Shown here: positions 7,660 to 16,820 of the stretch, in pieces
How the letters are laid out: each line of letters opens with the position of its first letter
Position numbering within the stretch: the stretch's first letter is position 1
NCBI GenBank assembly: GCA_022828085.1
Contig: JAJEIY010000073.1
Coordinates: forward strand, 1 to 64,000
Direction of reading: 5' to 3'
Source: Acidobacteriota bacterium
GTDB taxonomy: Bacteria; Acidobacteriota; Vicinamibacteria; Marinacidobacterales; Marinacidobacteraceae
DNA length: 64,000 nt
Notes under the pieces: generated by a model
Told to the model about the DNA's origin: nothing
Database searches by the model: none
What the model saw: only the letters and a program-made list of their open reading frames with translations
Made by a program: the position numbers and the translations under genes

Positions 7660-9825
7660 TCAGAACGCCTTCAGCCAGGTGAGCTTGGCGACCGCGGTCC
7701 GTCGGGTCCAGGGGTCGAGCCGCGGGTCGAGGGTGTCGTCGGTGATGTAGCCGGTGTCGAGCACCAGGAACAGGTCGCTTCCCGGGGTGTGGATCCAGTC
7801 CACGCGGATGTTCGCCTGGAGCTCCTTCGAGAGGTTGTCCCACTGGATGAGGGCGCCGGCGAAGAGTTTGCGGCTGACGGCGCCCTCGATGTTCAGCCCG
7901 ATCAGGGTGGTGGCGAAGTCCCCGTCCGCCACCGGCAGCGAGATCTCGTTGCGCGAGACCTCGCCGCCGATGGTGAGGTGCGGCCCGGTCTTGAGGCTGA
8001 TCCCGCCCCGGACCTCGCTCCGGTCCCCGCCCCAGAAGCTCCCGGTGGACCCGAAGACGGTGCCCGAGAGCACCCGGCTGTCGTTGGTCCGGGCGCCCAG
8101 CGCGAAGGAGGTGAACCGATAGTCCCCCGGGCTGAGCAACCGCCCGCTGATCGAGGCCGGGCCGTGCAGCCGTTCGAACCGGCTGGTCCAGTCGAACGCG
8201 ACGGTCTCTCCCGACTCGAACACGAATCCCAAGCTGGATCCCGCCCGGCGCGATTGCAGTTCGCCGTCCGTGCCGAGAATCCGCTCCCCGTTCAACTGGA
8301 TCCAGGAGCTTCGCGCCCAGTCGCTCGCCTCGAAACGGGGCGTGAGGGCGGTCCGGACGTTCCACTGGTCCTGGTCGCGCCGGCGGACGAAGCCGAGCGC
8401 CGGGTCGAATGCCTTGCCGACGTGGGTGCGCTGGACCCGCAGGCCGTAGCGTTCGTTCTGCAGTTCCAGTTCGGCCCGGGCGGCCGCGTTGCCTTCCTCC
8501 GCTCCGCCGTCCTCCGAGTCCCAGACCCGCGCGCCCCACATCCGGAACTGGGAGCTGCTCCAGAACCGGGTGACGAAGTCGGCCCCGGCGGTGCGGCTGC
8601 TGGATCCCCCGGCGTCGAGGCTGGTGCCGATCACCCCCATCGTGGTGCGTTCGCGGAGGTTCGCCTGGAGCCGCACCACCGAGTTCCAGGCGCCGGCGTC
8701 CACGTCGGGAACGCGGCTCTCGGTCCGGAGCGCCAGCGCCCCGACCGAGATGGGTCCGGCCTGTCCCGTGAGCCTGCCCCCGCCGAGGATGTCGTCCTCG
8801 AGCCCGATCCGGCGGCTGAAGAACACTTCCGTCTCCTGGGTCGTTCCGAACTCGAAGAGGCCGGCCCGTTCGAGGAAGAACTCGCGCTTCTCCGGGAAGA
8901 AGAGGTCGAAACGGGTCAGGTTGATCTGGACGTTGTCCGTCTCCACCTGGGCGAAGTCGGTGTTCCAGGTGAGGTCGAGCGTCAGGTTCGAGGTGAGCCC
9001 GTACTTCAGGTCGAGGCCGGCCTTCGACTCGCGTTCGAAGCCGACCTGGCCGTTCAACGCCTGCGCGCCGAGGTTGGCATAGGGCTTCACCTCGAGACGG
9101 TGGCCCCGGCGGACGTCCTTCAGCCCGGTCAGGGTCGCGTACTGCGAAGACTGGGCGATGTTGCCCCGGTACTCCTGGCCGATGTGCGGCCAGATGACGG
9201 TCTCGTTCTTCCGCCGGATGGAGCGCTGGAAGGCGATCCCCATGAGCGGCTCCTCCACGTCCGCGAAGCGGATCGTGGTGAACGGGATCTCCATCTCGAG
9301 CACCCAGCCGTCCTCGTTCACCGTGGTCTCGGTCGTGAAGACGCCGTCCCAGTTCCAGTCCGGCCGGTCGAGGCTCTCGTCGGCGAAGAGGGCGTCGTCC
9401 TGGGTGCCGGGTGCGCCGACCTCGAAGATGTACCCGTTCCGGCGGTCGAAGTAGGTGTCGAGCCCGATGATCACGCGGTCGTCCTTGTCGATCCGCCCGC
9501 CCCGGTGCAGGACGTCCCGCCGGATCCGGTCCGGTTCCGAATCGAAGAACATGAAGCCGAAGTAGAGGGCGTCCTCGTCGTAGGCGATCCGCACCTCGGT
9601 CCGTTCGCTGGCGGGCGCGCCGTCCACCGGATCGCGCTGCTTGAAGCCCGTTACGGGCGGGATGTCCGCCCAGAAGGGCTCGTCGAGCACCCCGTCGATG
9701 CGTGGCGGGGTATCGATGCGGATCGCCCGCGCGGTGCGGTCCTGGGCTGGCGCGGGCGTTCCGATCACGAAGCCGCCGAGCAGCAGGGCTGCCGCGACGC
9801 TCCGGATGACGGACCGCTGGATCAG
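7660..9825 (-). CDS. DUF5916 protein with N-terminal CBM9-like domain (copy 1)
   Basis: An exported protein of about 721 aa: signal peptide (AAALLLGGFVIGTPAPAQ), a family-9 carbohydrate-binding-like domain (IDTPPRIDGVLDEPFW, about residues 30-210) and a long DUF5916 region predicted to form an outer-membrane beta-barrel, ending WLKAF. The frame has no ATG, GTG or TTG near the signal peptide. The likeliest start is CTG at 9825, which overlaps the upstream YCII stop as CTGA. Role unknown; family members are thought to bind or pass polysaccharides. Closely similar to the copy at 11606-13789. Confidence 0.8.
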   Translation of the reverse strand: MIQRSVIRSVAAALLLGGFVIGTPAPAQDRTARAIRIDTPPRIDGVLDEPFWADIPPVTGFKQRDPVDGAPASERTEVRIAYDEDALYFGFMFFDSEPDRIRRDVLHRGGRIDKDDRVIIGLDTYFDRRNGYIFEVGAPGTQDDALFADESLDRPDWNWDGVFTTETTVNEDGWVLEMEIPFTTIRFADVEEPLMGIAFQRSIRRKNETVIWPHIGQEYRGNIAQSSQYATLTGLKDVRRGHRLEVKPYANLGAQALNGQVGFERESKAGLDLKYGLTSNLTLDLTWNTDFAQVETDNVQINLTRFDLFFPEKREFFLERAGLFEFGTTQETEVFFSRRIGLEDDILGGGRLTGQAGPISVGALALRTESRVPDVDAGAWNSVVRLQANLRERTTMGVIGTSLDAGGSSSRTAGADFVTRFWSSSQFRMWGARVWDSEDGGAEEGNAAARAELELQNERYGLRVQRTHVGKAFDPALGFVRRRDQDQWNVRTALTPRFEASDWARSSWIQLNGERILGTDGELQSRRAGSSLGFVFESGETVAFDWTSRFERLHGPASISGRLLSPGDYRFTSFALGARTNDSRVLSGTVFGSTGSFWGGDRSEVRGGISLKTGPHLTIGGEVSRNEISLPVADGDFATTLIGLNIEGAVSRKLFAGALIQWDNLSKELQANIRVDWIHTPGSDLFLVLDTGYITDDTLDPRLDPWTRRTAVAKLTWLKAF

Positions 9826-10157
9826 CCGGACCCCCCGGTCATCTCGTGCAGCTCGATCTCGCAGTCCGGGGACCAGGCGAGGTGCGGGTGGTCGGCCAGC
9901 AGCGCCTCGGCCGCTTCCATGTTCTCCGCCTGCACGATCGAATAACACACGACGTTCCGGGTGCTCGGGGAGTTCCCCGCCGCGGTCAGCCGGCGCCCTC
10001 CCGCGAGTGGCGTCCCCATGTCCACGAGCTGGTCGCCGCAGCGGCCGAACCAGGCCATCCACGCCTCCATCCCGGCCCGCATCTCCGCCGGATCGGCGTT
10101 TTTCGCCATCTCCATGAACGACATGGGCATGTGGTAGAGCACCAGGTACTTCTTCAC
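9822..10157 (-). CDS. YCII-domain protein
   Basis: A 111-aa cytoplasmic YCII-related protein (dimeric ferredoxin-like fold). It starts at GTG 10157 with GAGGAA 6 nt upstream. Visible features are KKYLVLYHMP at the N-terminus, the helix AWMAWFGRCGDQLVDMGTPLAGG and the C-terminal strand with AEALLADHPHLAW and CEIELHEM. YCII members are often near sigma factors or oxygenases; here it is coupled by a 4-nt overlap to a DUF5916 gene. No reaction can be assigned. Confidence 0.75.
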   Translation of the reverse strand: MKKYLVLYHMPMSFMEMAKNADPAEMRAGMEAWMAWFGRCGDQLVDMGTPLAGGRRLTAAGNSPSTRNVVCYSIVQAENMEAAEALLADHPHLAWSPDCEIELHEMTGGSG

Positions 10158-10263
10158 GTCGGGTTCCTCGATTCGCTCCGGGGTCGGCGGGAGCGACGCG
10201 ACGATAGGCGGGGGCGGCGTGCGCGTCAACGGGCGGCGTTCCCCGCCGGTCATGATGGCGAAA

Positions 10264-10313
10264 CGGCTTGGAACGCCGGTCTCCAGACCGGCACCGCGGT
10301 GCTCCGCACCGCG
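10264..10313. repeat. REP-like two-hairpin element
   Basis: CGGCTTGGAAC, conserved hairpin GCCGGTCT-CC-AGACCGGC (10275-10292), then the variable perfect hairpin CGCGGTGC-TCC-GCACCGCG (10295-10313). Confidence 0.7.
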
Positions 10314-10373
10314 CACGTCGCAACCCCGCCCGGAAAAGGCAGCTCCCCCCGGCGCCTGGCGACACCGAACGGA

Positions 10374-10411
10374 CATGACTATGGCAAAATACGCCGCAAA
10401 CTACTGTCATG
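10374..10411. promoter_or_regulatory. AT-rich inverted repeat overlapping the ATPase start
   Basis: CATGAC (10374-10379) and GTCATG (10406-10411) flank an AT-rich core directly upstream of the DUF4143 gene; the right arm contains its ATG. Comparable inverted repeats precede two of the other three ATPase-nuclease genes here, with a weaker one before the fourth. An autoregulatory operator is an inference. Confidence 0.35.
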
Positions 10412-11557
10412 CTATACAAGCGCCTGACCACCCGGCCTCGCCGCAGCTTCTTCCTGTTCGGCGTGCGCGGAGTCGGCAAGAGCACCTGGGCGCGTTCCGC
10501 GATTCCCGAGGCGACGCGCTTCGATCTGCTCGACGAGGCCCTGTTCCACGACCTGATCGGACGGCCGGGGCGCTTTGCCGAGATGGTCGCGGGCGTTCCG
10601 GAGGGGCGGTGGATCGTGGTGGACGAAGTCCAGCGGGCTCCCGCCCTGCTCAACGAGGTGCACCGTCTGATCGAGGAGCGCGGGCGCCGGTTCGCCCTGC
10701 TGGGGTCCAGCGCCCGCAAGCTACGGGCGGCGGGCACCAACCTGCTGGCCGGGCGGGCCACCCGAAAGCAGATGTTCCCGCTGGTGCCCGAAGAAATGGG
10801 GGCCGATTTCGAGCTGGAACGGACCCTGCGCATCGGATCCCTGCCGCTGGTGCTCGCCTCGGAGGATCCCGGACAGACCCTGGGCGACTACGTGACGCTG
10901 TATCTGCGAGAAGAGATCCGCGCTGAAGCAGCGGTTCGCAACCTGGGCGGGTTCGTCCGTTTCCTGCCCGTCGCCGCCCTCCTCCACGGGCAGACGTTGA
11001 GCGTGTCCGGAATCGCCCGCGACGCCGGCGTGGCCCGGAACACCGTCGCTGGTTACCTCGAAGTCCTCGAGGACACGCTCCTCGCTTCGCGGCTGCCGGC
11101 GTTCGAGGCGAAGCTGCGCGTCCGCGAGCGGCGTCGCCCGAAGCTGTACTGGACCGATCCCGGGCTCGTTCGGGCGGCGAAGGGCATCCGCGGGCCACTC
11201 GCTCCGGAAGAGCGCGGCGCGCTCTTCGAAGGTTGGGTCCTCGGGCTGCTCAACGCGTACGCCCAGGAAAGGGAACTCTTCGACGAGGTCCGCTACTGGG
11301 CGCCGGCCGAGTCGAATGTGGAAGCGGACTTCCTCCTCCGCCGCAATCGGGAATTCCTTGCCATCGAGGCCAAGGCCGGCTCGCGCTATCACGCCGGAAT
11401 GCTCCGGGGCCTCCGGGCCGTCGGGGAGCTGCCCGGCCTCGCCCGCCGGGTGCTGGTTTACGGCGGTCGCAACTCCTTCCGCACGGAAGACGGGATCGAG
11501 ATCTGGCCGGCCCTGCGGTTCAGCCGGGAACTCGCCGAGGATTCACTCTGGCCGTGA
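10409..11557 (+). CDS. AAA+ ATPase with DUF4143 nuclease-like domain
   Basis: A 382-aa two-part protein. The N-terminal AAA domain has Walker A GVRGVGKST (18-26), Walker B WIVVDEVQ (68-75) and the sensor GSSARKL. The C-terminal DUF4143 part carries a winged-helix-like stretch (SGIARDAGVARNTVAGYLEVL) and a PD-(D/E)XK-like core, EADFLLRR followed by FLAIEAKAG. Such proteins are widespread accessory genes of unknown role, suspected in genome conflict. It sits between two DUF5916 paralogues on the opposite strand, so it probably inserted there. Confidence 0.82.
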   Translation: MLYKRLTTRPRRSFFLFGVRGVGKSTWARSAIPEATRFDLLDEALFHDLIGRPGRFAEMVAGVPEGRWIVVDEVQRAPALLNEVHRLIEERGRRFALLGSSARKLRAAGTNLLAGRATRKQMFPLVPEEMGADFELERTLRIGSLPLVLASEDPGQTLGDYVTLYLREEIRAEAAVRNLGGFVRFLPVAALLHGQTLSVSGIARDAGVARNTVAGYLEVLEDTLLASRLPAFEAKLRVRERRRPKLYWTDPGLVRAAKGIRGPLAPEERGALFEGWVLGLLNAYAQERELFDEVRYWAPAESNVEADFLLRRNREFLAIEAKAGSRYHAGMLRGLRAVGELPGLARRVLVYGGRNSFRTEDGIEIWPALRFSRELAEDSLWP

Positions 11558-11605
11558 GGCGGTCCGTGCCCTGACGCCGGGTGCCCGCCGACTGCCGGCC
11601 GGGGG

Positions 11606-13789
11606 TCAGAACGCCTTCAGCCAGGTCAGCTTGGCGACCGCGGTCCGCCGGGTCCAGGGGTCGAATCGCGGGTCCAGCGTGTCGTCGGTGATGTAGCCGG
11701 TGTCGAGGACGAGGAAGAGGTCGCTGCCGGGCGTGTGGATCCAGTCGATCCGGACGTTCGCCTGGAGTTCCCTGGACAGGCTGTCCCACTGCACGAGGGC
11801 CGCGGCGAAGAGCTTGCGGCTGACCGCGCCCACGAGATCCACCGCGACCAGCGTGGTCGTGAAGTCGCCGTCGGCCACCGGCAGGGAAACGTCGTTCCGG
11901 GCGAGCCGGAGGCCGACGGTGAGGTGCGGCCCGGTCTTGACGACCCCGCGGCCGCCGTAGCGGGTGCGGCGGCCGCTCCAGAAATCGCCCCGGGACCCTT
12001 CGAGCGAAACGGAGAACATCCGGGCCTCGTTGGTGCTCGCGAAAACCTCCCAGAAACGGAAGTCGTAGTCCCCGGGCGGGAGGGTGCGGCCGCTGATGGA
12101 AGCCGGGCTGTGGAGGCGCTCGAAACGATCGTCCACCACGAGCGAGACCCGTTCGCCCGACTCGAACAGGAAGTCCGCGTTCGAGGAGAGCCGTTCCGAC
12201 TGGAGTTCGCCGCCGGTCCCGAGGGTGCGGACGCCGCCTCCCCAGACCGAGAACCGCCGCGCCCAGCCGCTCTGCTCGAAGCGGGGCCGGAACCCGCCCC
12301 AGAGCTGCCACTCGTCCATGTCGCGGCGGCGGACGAAACCGAGCGCGGGATCGAAGTCCTTGCCGACGTGGACGCGGTCCACGGACAGGGCGTAGCGGTC
12401 GTTCTCCACATCCAGCTCGGCGCGCGCGGCCTGCCTGCCGGGGCCCGTTCCGCCCGTCACCGAATCCCGGAGTCGCGCTCCCCAGACCCGGAAGGACGAG
12501 CTGCTCCAGAACCTCGTGTGGAAGTCGGCTCCGGCCACCCGGTTCGAGCGCCCGCCGGTGCGGTCGAGGCTGGTCGCGATCACCCCGGCGGTCGTCCGCT
12601 CCCGAAGGTTGGCCTGCAGGCGCAGGACGGAGTTCCAGGCCGCCGGGGCTCCGCTGCCGCCGGTGGCGGAGTCGGAGGCCGCCGGCGTCCCGCCGGTTCT
12701 CAGCGCGAGCGCCCCGATGGAGATCGGACCCGCCTGGCCGGTGACCCGGGCGCCCCCCTGGATGTCGCCGTCGAGGCCCACCCGGCGGCTGAAGAAGACC
12801 TCCGTCTCCCGGGACGTTCCGAATTCGAAGAGGCCGGCCCGCTCGAGGAAGAACTCCCGCTTCTCCGGGAAGAACAGGTCGAACCGGGTGAGGTTGATCT
12901 GGACGTTGTCGGTCTCGACCTGGGCGAAGTCGGTGTTCCAGGTGAGATCGAGCGTGAGGTTGGACGTCAGTCCGTACTTGAGATCGAGACCGGCCTTCGA
13001 CTGGCGCTCGAGGTTGCGCTCGCCGGCGAGCTGCTGGCCGCCGAGCGACGCGTAGGGCTTGACTTCGAGCCGGTGGCCGCGCCGGACGTCCCGGAGCCCG
13101 GTCAGCGTCGCGTACCGGGACGCCTGGGCGATCCCGCCCACGAAGTCCTGGCCGATGTGGGGCCAGAAAACGTTCTCGTTCTTCCGCCGGATGGAGCGCT
13201 GGATGGCGATCCCCATCACCGGCTCCGCCACGTCGGCGAAGCGGATGGTGGTGAAGGGGATGGCCATCTCCAGCACCCAGCCCTCGGCGTTGACGGTGGT
13301 TTCCGTGGTGAACACCCCGTCCCAGTTCCAGTCGGGGCGTTCGAGGCGTTCGTCGGTGAACAGCGCGTCGTCCTGGGTGCCGAGCGAGCCGATCTCGAAG
13401 ATGTAGCCGTTCCGGCGGTCGAGGTAGGTGTCGAGGGCGATGACGATCCGGTCGTCCTTGCTGATCCGGCCGCCGCGGTCGAGGATGTTGCGCAGGATGC
13501 GGTCGGGCTCCGAATCGAACAGCTTGAACCCGAAGTAGAGGTTGTCCCGGTCGTAGGCGATCCGCACTTCCGTCTGTTCGCTCGCGGGCGCGCCGTCCAC
13601 CGGGTCGCGCTGCCTGAAACCGGTCACGGGCGGGATCGCGTCCCAGAACGGCTCGTCGAGCACGCCGTCCACGCGGGGCGGGGTGTCGATGCGGACGGCC
13701 CGGGCCTCACGGTCCTGTCCTGCCGCCGGGGATGCGAAGCAGAGGGCGGTCAGGACGATGCCGCAAGCGAGCACGGGGGGTCTGTTCAA
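11606..13789 (-). CDS. DUF5916 protein with N-terminal CBM9-like domain (copy 2)
   Basis: An exported protein of 727 aa: signal peptide (LACGIVLTALCFASPAAGQ), CBM9-like domain (IDTPPRVDGVLDEPFW) and DUF5916 barrel ending WLKAF. I chose TTG 13789 because it places the signal peptide at the very N-terminus; an ATG 25 codons upstream (13864) would bury it and overlaps the ATG of the divergent cyclophilin gene. It is very similar to 7660-9825, a duplication now separated by an ATPase gene on the other strand. Function unknown; outer-membrane saccharide binding is the family guess. Confidence 0.8.
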   Translation of the reverse strand: MNRPPVLACGIVLTALCFASPAAGQDREARAVRIDTPPRVDGVLDEPFWDAIPPVTGFRQRDPVDGAPASEQTEVRIAYDRDNLYFGFKLFDSEPDRILRNILDRGGRISKDDRIVIALDTYLDRRNGYIFEIGSLGTQDDALFTDERLERPDWNWDGVFTTETTVNAEGWVLEMAIPFTTIRFADVAEPVMGIAIQRSIRRKNENVFWPHIGQDFVGGIAQASRYATLTGLRDVRRGHRLEVKPYASLGGQQLAGERNLERQSKAGLDLKYGLTSNLTLDLTWNTDFAQVETDNVQINLTRFDLFFPEKREFFLERAGLFEFGTSRETEVFFSRRVGLDGDIQGGARVTGQAGPISIGALALRTGGTPAASDSATGGSGAPAAWNSVLRLQANLRERTTAGVIATSLDRTGGRSNRVAGADFHTRFWSSSSFRVWGARLRDSVTGGTGPGRQAARAELDVENDRYALSVDRVHVGKDFDPALGFVRRRDMDEWQLWGGFRPRFEQSGWARRFSVWGGGVRTLGTGGELQSERLSSNADFLFESGERVSLVVDDRFERLHSPASISGRTLPPGDYDFRFWEVFASTNEARMFSVSLEGSRGDFWSGRRTRYGGRGVVKTGPHLTVGLRLARNDVSLPVADGDFTTTLVAVDLVGAVSRKLFAAALVQWDSLSRELQANVRIDWIHTPGSDLFLVLDTGYITDDTLDPRFDPWTRRTAVAKLTWLKAF

Positions 13790-13862
13790 TGCGTTCTCGC
13801 GTCCGCCCGCGTCGGACGGCGCCCGGTATTCTCCGTTCCGGAGCCCCTCTCCGGAGTCCGCC

Positions 13863-14543
13863 ATGTCGAAGACCACCGTGTTCCCCGTTGTCCTGCTTGT
13901 TGCTTTCCTCGCCGGGTGCGGCGCGAACGCCCCCGAGGAACCGGCGGAGGCGCCGCCCGCCGCGGGGGCCGAAGCGACCGTGAACGTGGTCATCGAGACC
14001 ACGCTCGGCGAGATCGAGGTAGAGCTCTATCCCGAACGCGCGCCGCTCTCGGCCGCGCACTTCCTCCGCTACGTGGACGGCGGCCACTACGACGGCGCGG
14101 CGACGTTCTACCGCGCCACCCACACCGCGAACGGGGATGCGCACAACGTCGTGCAGGGCGGGATGCGCAGCCTGCCGATGCTGGTCCGGGACGGCGGCGA
14201 GGCGGAGGCGGAGCCGCCGTTCCCGCCCGTCCCCCACGAGCTTACGCAGGACACCGGGATCCGCAACGAACGCGGGACGCTCGCCTACGCCCGGAACGAG
14301 CCCGGCACCGCGAACACCGAGATCTTCTTCAACGTCGGGGACAACTTCGTGCTCGACACCGGCGCCGGCGATCCCACCCGGGACGGCTTCGGCTACGCGA
14401 CCTTCGGGCGCGTGGTCCGGGGCATGGAGGTTCTGGACGCGATCCACCGGCTGCCGACCGACGCCCCGGCCGCCAGCGAAGTCGTCCAGGGCCAGATCCT
14501 GAACGACCCGGTCCCGATCGTCAGCGTGCGGCGGGCGGAGTAG
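13863..14543 (+). CDS. Lipoprotein cyclophilin-type peptidyl-prolyl isomerase
   Basis: A 226-aa envelope foldase that would catalyse cis-trans isomerisation of X-Pro bonds. Lipobox LAGC lies at about 17-20 after a short signal, so it is probably lipid-anchored in the periplasm. A Pro/Ala linker precedes the cyclophilin fold (VIETTLGEIEVELYPERAP ... AHFLRYVDGGHYDGATFYR-like, GTLAYARNEPGTANTEIFFN, TFGRVVRGMEVLDAI). The catalytic Arg of the FxRxxxG-type motif is seen in ATFYRATHTANGD. Divergent from the DUF5916 gene; the two starts are within 75 nt. Confidence 0.88.
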   Translation: MSKTTVFPVVLLVAFLAGCGANAPEEPAEAPPAAGAEATVNVVIETTLGEIEVELYPERAPLSAAHFLRYVDGGHYDGAATFYRATHTANGDAHNVVQGGMRSLPMLVRDGGEAEAEPPFPPVPHELTQDTGIRNERGTLAYARNEPGTANTEIFFNVGDNFVLDTGAGDPTRDGFGYATFGRVVRGMEVLDAIHRLPTDAPAASEVVQGQILNDPVPIVSVRRAE

Positions 14544-14573
14544 GGGACCGCCGGCCGGAGTGGCGGGCCGGCT

Positions 14574-14912
14574 TGGAACCCCCACCGGGAGCAACCGTCA
14601 TGATCGGTCCTCCTGCACACCTCGCCGGGCATGAAAACGGCGGGAACGGCTTGAGTTCGGAGCGCCGGCCTCCGGCCGGCATCGCGGCCGCAGGCCGCGA
14701 AACGCACGCCACAGCTGATTCCAGTGGCGTGATCCCAATCGGGGACGGCTGCGCGCCGCCTGAAACGAGCCGGACGTGGGCCCCACCTTCAGGAGGAGGA
14801 GCGCCATCAGCGCGGGTTTCGCGCTCCCGCGCGATGCCGGCCGGAGGCCGGCGCTCCGAGGCGGCGCCGTCACGACTGCTGGCCAACCGGCACGGCTGCA
14901 TTTTCACAGCAA
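14574..14912. repeat. Inverted copy of the 6309-6437 intergenic repeat with two REP-like insertions
   Basis: Blocks CGCCGGGCATGAAAA (14623-14637) and CTGCATTTTCACAGCAA (14896-14912) match the 6.3-kb element in reverse order but lie 258 nt apart instead of 51. Two REP-like elements occupy the middle: 14664-14699 (GCCGGCC-TCC-GGCCGGC then CGCGGCC-GCA-GGCCGCG) and 14810-14855 in the opposite orientation. I see no gene in the rest of 14544-15132. Confidence 0.6.
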
Positions 14913-15132
14913 CCGGGCTGGCTTCAGCCGGCACATGGTCCGTAGCGGCCCGCGGCGTTTCCCTCATGGCTCCGGATCTGACGGTCGCGGAGGCGGCGGG
15001 GAAGCAGCCCTGAGCCGTACGTGAGCTACTTCACGCGGCTCGCGCGGGGTCGTCAGCTCCTCAGGAGCAGCGTCGTCCGCAGCGTGGAGAACTGCCGTGA
15101 GTCGGGCAACGAGGCTCTGTCCGGCCCTTTGC

Positions 15133-16695
15133 CTACGCCGGGCCGTCCGTCCGCACCCCGTGCTGGGTGCCCGACGCGACCCGAATCCCCGCCGCCCAGC
15201 GCTGCTCGTCGGTCTTCTCCTCGACCGTCGGCACGAAGAACCAGTCGTTCTGGATGCGGTCGGGCTTGAGGTCGAGGACGCAGTAGCCGCGGTGGAACGC
15301 CTCCCCGAACTTCTTGTGCGGGTTGGCGGCGAGTTCCTCCGCCACCTCGGCGGCGATGGCCTCCTCGGTCCCGAGCCGGCGCAGCTTCGAGCTGGGCGAG
15401 GACACCGCGGTGGTCACGAAGTCCACTCCGTACGAGCCGGCGCCGGTGTCCGGGTCGTACCCGGCGAGCGGATTCCGGGGCACGTCCATCCCCCACGACT
15501 GGTGCACGTCGCCGGTGAGCACCACCAGGTTCCCGATCCGCTCGCTCTCGAGGAACTCGAAGAGCCGGTTGCGGCTCGCCTCGTAGCCGTCCCACTGGTC
15601 CGGGTTCTGGGGGTTCCCGTCGGCGTCCAGCATCGGCCCCATCATCACCTGCTGCCCGAGCACTGGCCACCGCATTCCCGCCGCCTTGGCGGCCGCGAGT
15701 TCGCCGTAGAGCCAGCGCTCCTGGCGGTCGCCGAGGAGGGTCCGGTCGGGGTGCCGCATTCCCTCCACGTCGCCCCACTCGGCCTGCCGCGAGCGCCCGA
15801 TCAGCCGGGTGTCCAGCATGATGAGGTCGAGGAGCTTCCCGAAGCGGAAGGTCCGGTAGGTGCGCTGGCTCGGCCAGGGCTCGGGCTCCCGGATCGGCAT
15901 CCACTCGAAGTACGCCTTCACCGCCGCCGTGCGGCGGACGAACCAGTCGCCCTCCTCGTCCTCGATCTGGTGGTTCTGCGCCCCGTCGGTGTAGGCGTTG
16001 TTGGTGATCTCGTGGTCGTCCCAGACGCACACGAAGGGGTGGAGGCGGTGGACTTCCTGGAGGTCGGGGTCGGACCGGTACTGCGCATGGCGGGTCCGGT
16101 AGTCGGAGAGGGTGGTGATCTCCTTGTCCGGCCGCGGCGCGCGCCCGAAGCGGGTGCCGTCCCCGTAGCCACGGTTCGGATACTCGTAGAGGTAGTCGCC
16201 GAGGTGGAGCACCGCGTTCAGGTCGTCCCGCTCGGCGATCCGCCGGTAGACGTTGAAGTAGCCGAAGGGCAGGTTGGAACAGGAGACGAAGGCGAGCCGG
16301 ACGTGGTCGGTGTTCCGGGGCAGGGTCTTCGTCCGGCCGACCGGGGAGCGCTCCCCGAGCGCTCCGAACCGGTAGTGGTAGGTGGTTCCCGGCTTCAGTC
16401 CGGGAGCCGTGACCTTGAACGTGTAGTCGCGCCCGGGCCCGGTGGCTCCTTCGCCCTCGGCGACGACTTCCTGCATCCCCGGATCCCGCGCTACCTGCCA
16501 CGAGACCGCGACGCGGTCGTCCGACGACCCCGAGACCCGGGTCCAGAGCAGCACCCGGTCGGCCAGCGGATCCCCGCTTGCCACCCCGTGGGCGAAGACC
16601 GCTTCCTGTCCGAGGACGGGGAGCGCGCGGGCGAAGGGCAGGACGAGCCCCGCCCGCGCGGAGGTTCCGAGGAAGAGCCGGCGGTTCATGGTCAT
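15133..16695 (-). CDS. phoD: Alkaline phosphatase D (PhoD-like phosphodiesterase/phosphatase)
   Basis: A 520-aa exported phosphatase. The N-terminus NRRLFLGTSARAGL fits a twin-arginine signal, as usual for PhoD, which folds with Fe/Ca before export. An N-terminal beta-sandwich domain (GVASGDPLADRVLLWTRV) precedes the metallophosphatase core with HLGDYLYEY, VWDDHEITNN and LTGDVHQSW as metal and substrate ligands. Start ATG 16695 has AAGGTG 6 nt upstream; ATG 16689 is an alternative. It releases phosphate from phosphomonoesters or diesters in the periplasm. No Pho regulator is nearby. Confidence 0.92.
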   Translation of the reverse strand: MTMNRRLFLGTSARAGLVLPFARALPVLGQEAVFAHGVASGDPLADRVLLWTRVSGSSDDRVAVSWQVARDPGMQEVVAEGEGATGPGRDYTFKVTAPGLKPGTTYHYRFGALGERSPVGRTKTLPRNTDHVRLAFVSCSNLPFGYFNVYRRIAERDDLNAVLHLGDYLYEYPNRGYGDGTRFGRAPRPDKEITTLSDYRTRHAQYRSDPDLQEVHRLHPFVCVWDDHEITNNAYTDGAQNHQIEDEEGDWFVRRTAAVKAYFEWMPIREPEPWPSQRTYRTFRFGKLLDLIMLDTRLIGRSRQAEWGDVEGMRHPDRTLLGDRQERWLYGELAAAKAAGMRWPVLGQQVMMGPMLDADGNPQNPDQWDGYEASRNRLFEFLESERIGNLVVLTGDVHQSWGMDVPRNPLAGYDPDTGAGSYGVDFVTTAVSSPSSKLRRLGTEEAIAAEVAEELAANPHKKFGEAFHRGYCVLDLKPDRIQNDWFFVPTVEEKTDEQRWAAGIRVASGTQHGVRTDGPA

Positions 16696-16820
16696 GGTGC
16701 GCACCTTAGCGAACCCGCGGCAACGCCGGCTGAACGGAAGGTTCCATCCCACGAGAAGCGTCACCGGACAGGCAGGGAAGCAAGCGGCGCATCGCCCGCA
16801 CCGCTCGTTAGACTGACCGC

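Noticed and set aside
7789..9945. A 718-residue plus-strand reading frame opposite the first DUF5916 gene
   Set aside because: It mirrors the real gene in a GC-rich genome, is dominated by Arg, Ala, Glu and Gly, and has no domain or ribosome site.
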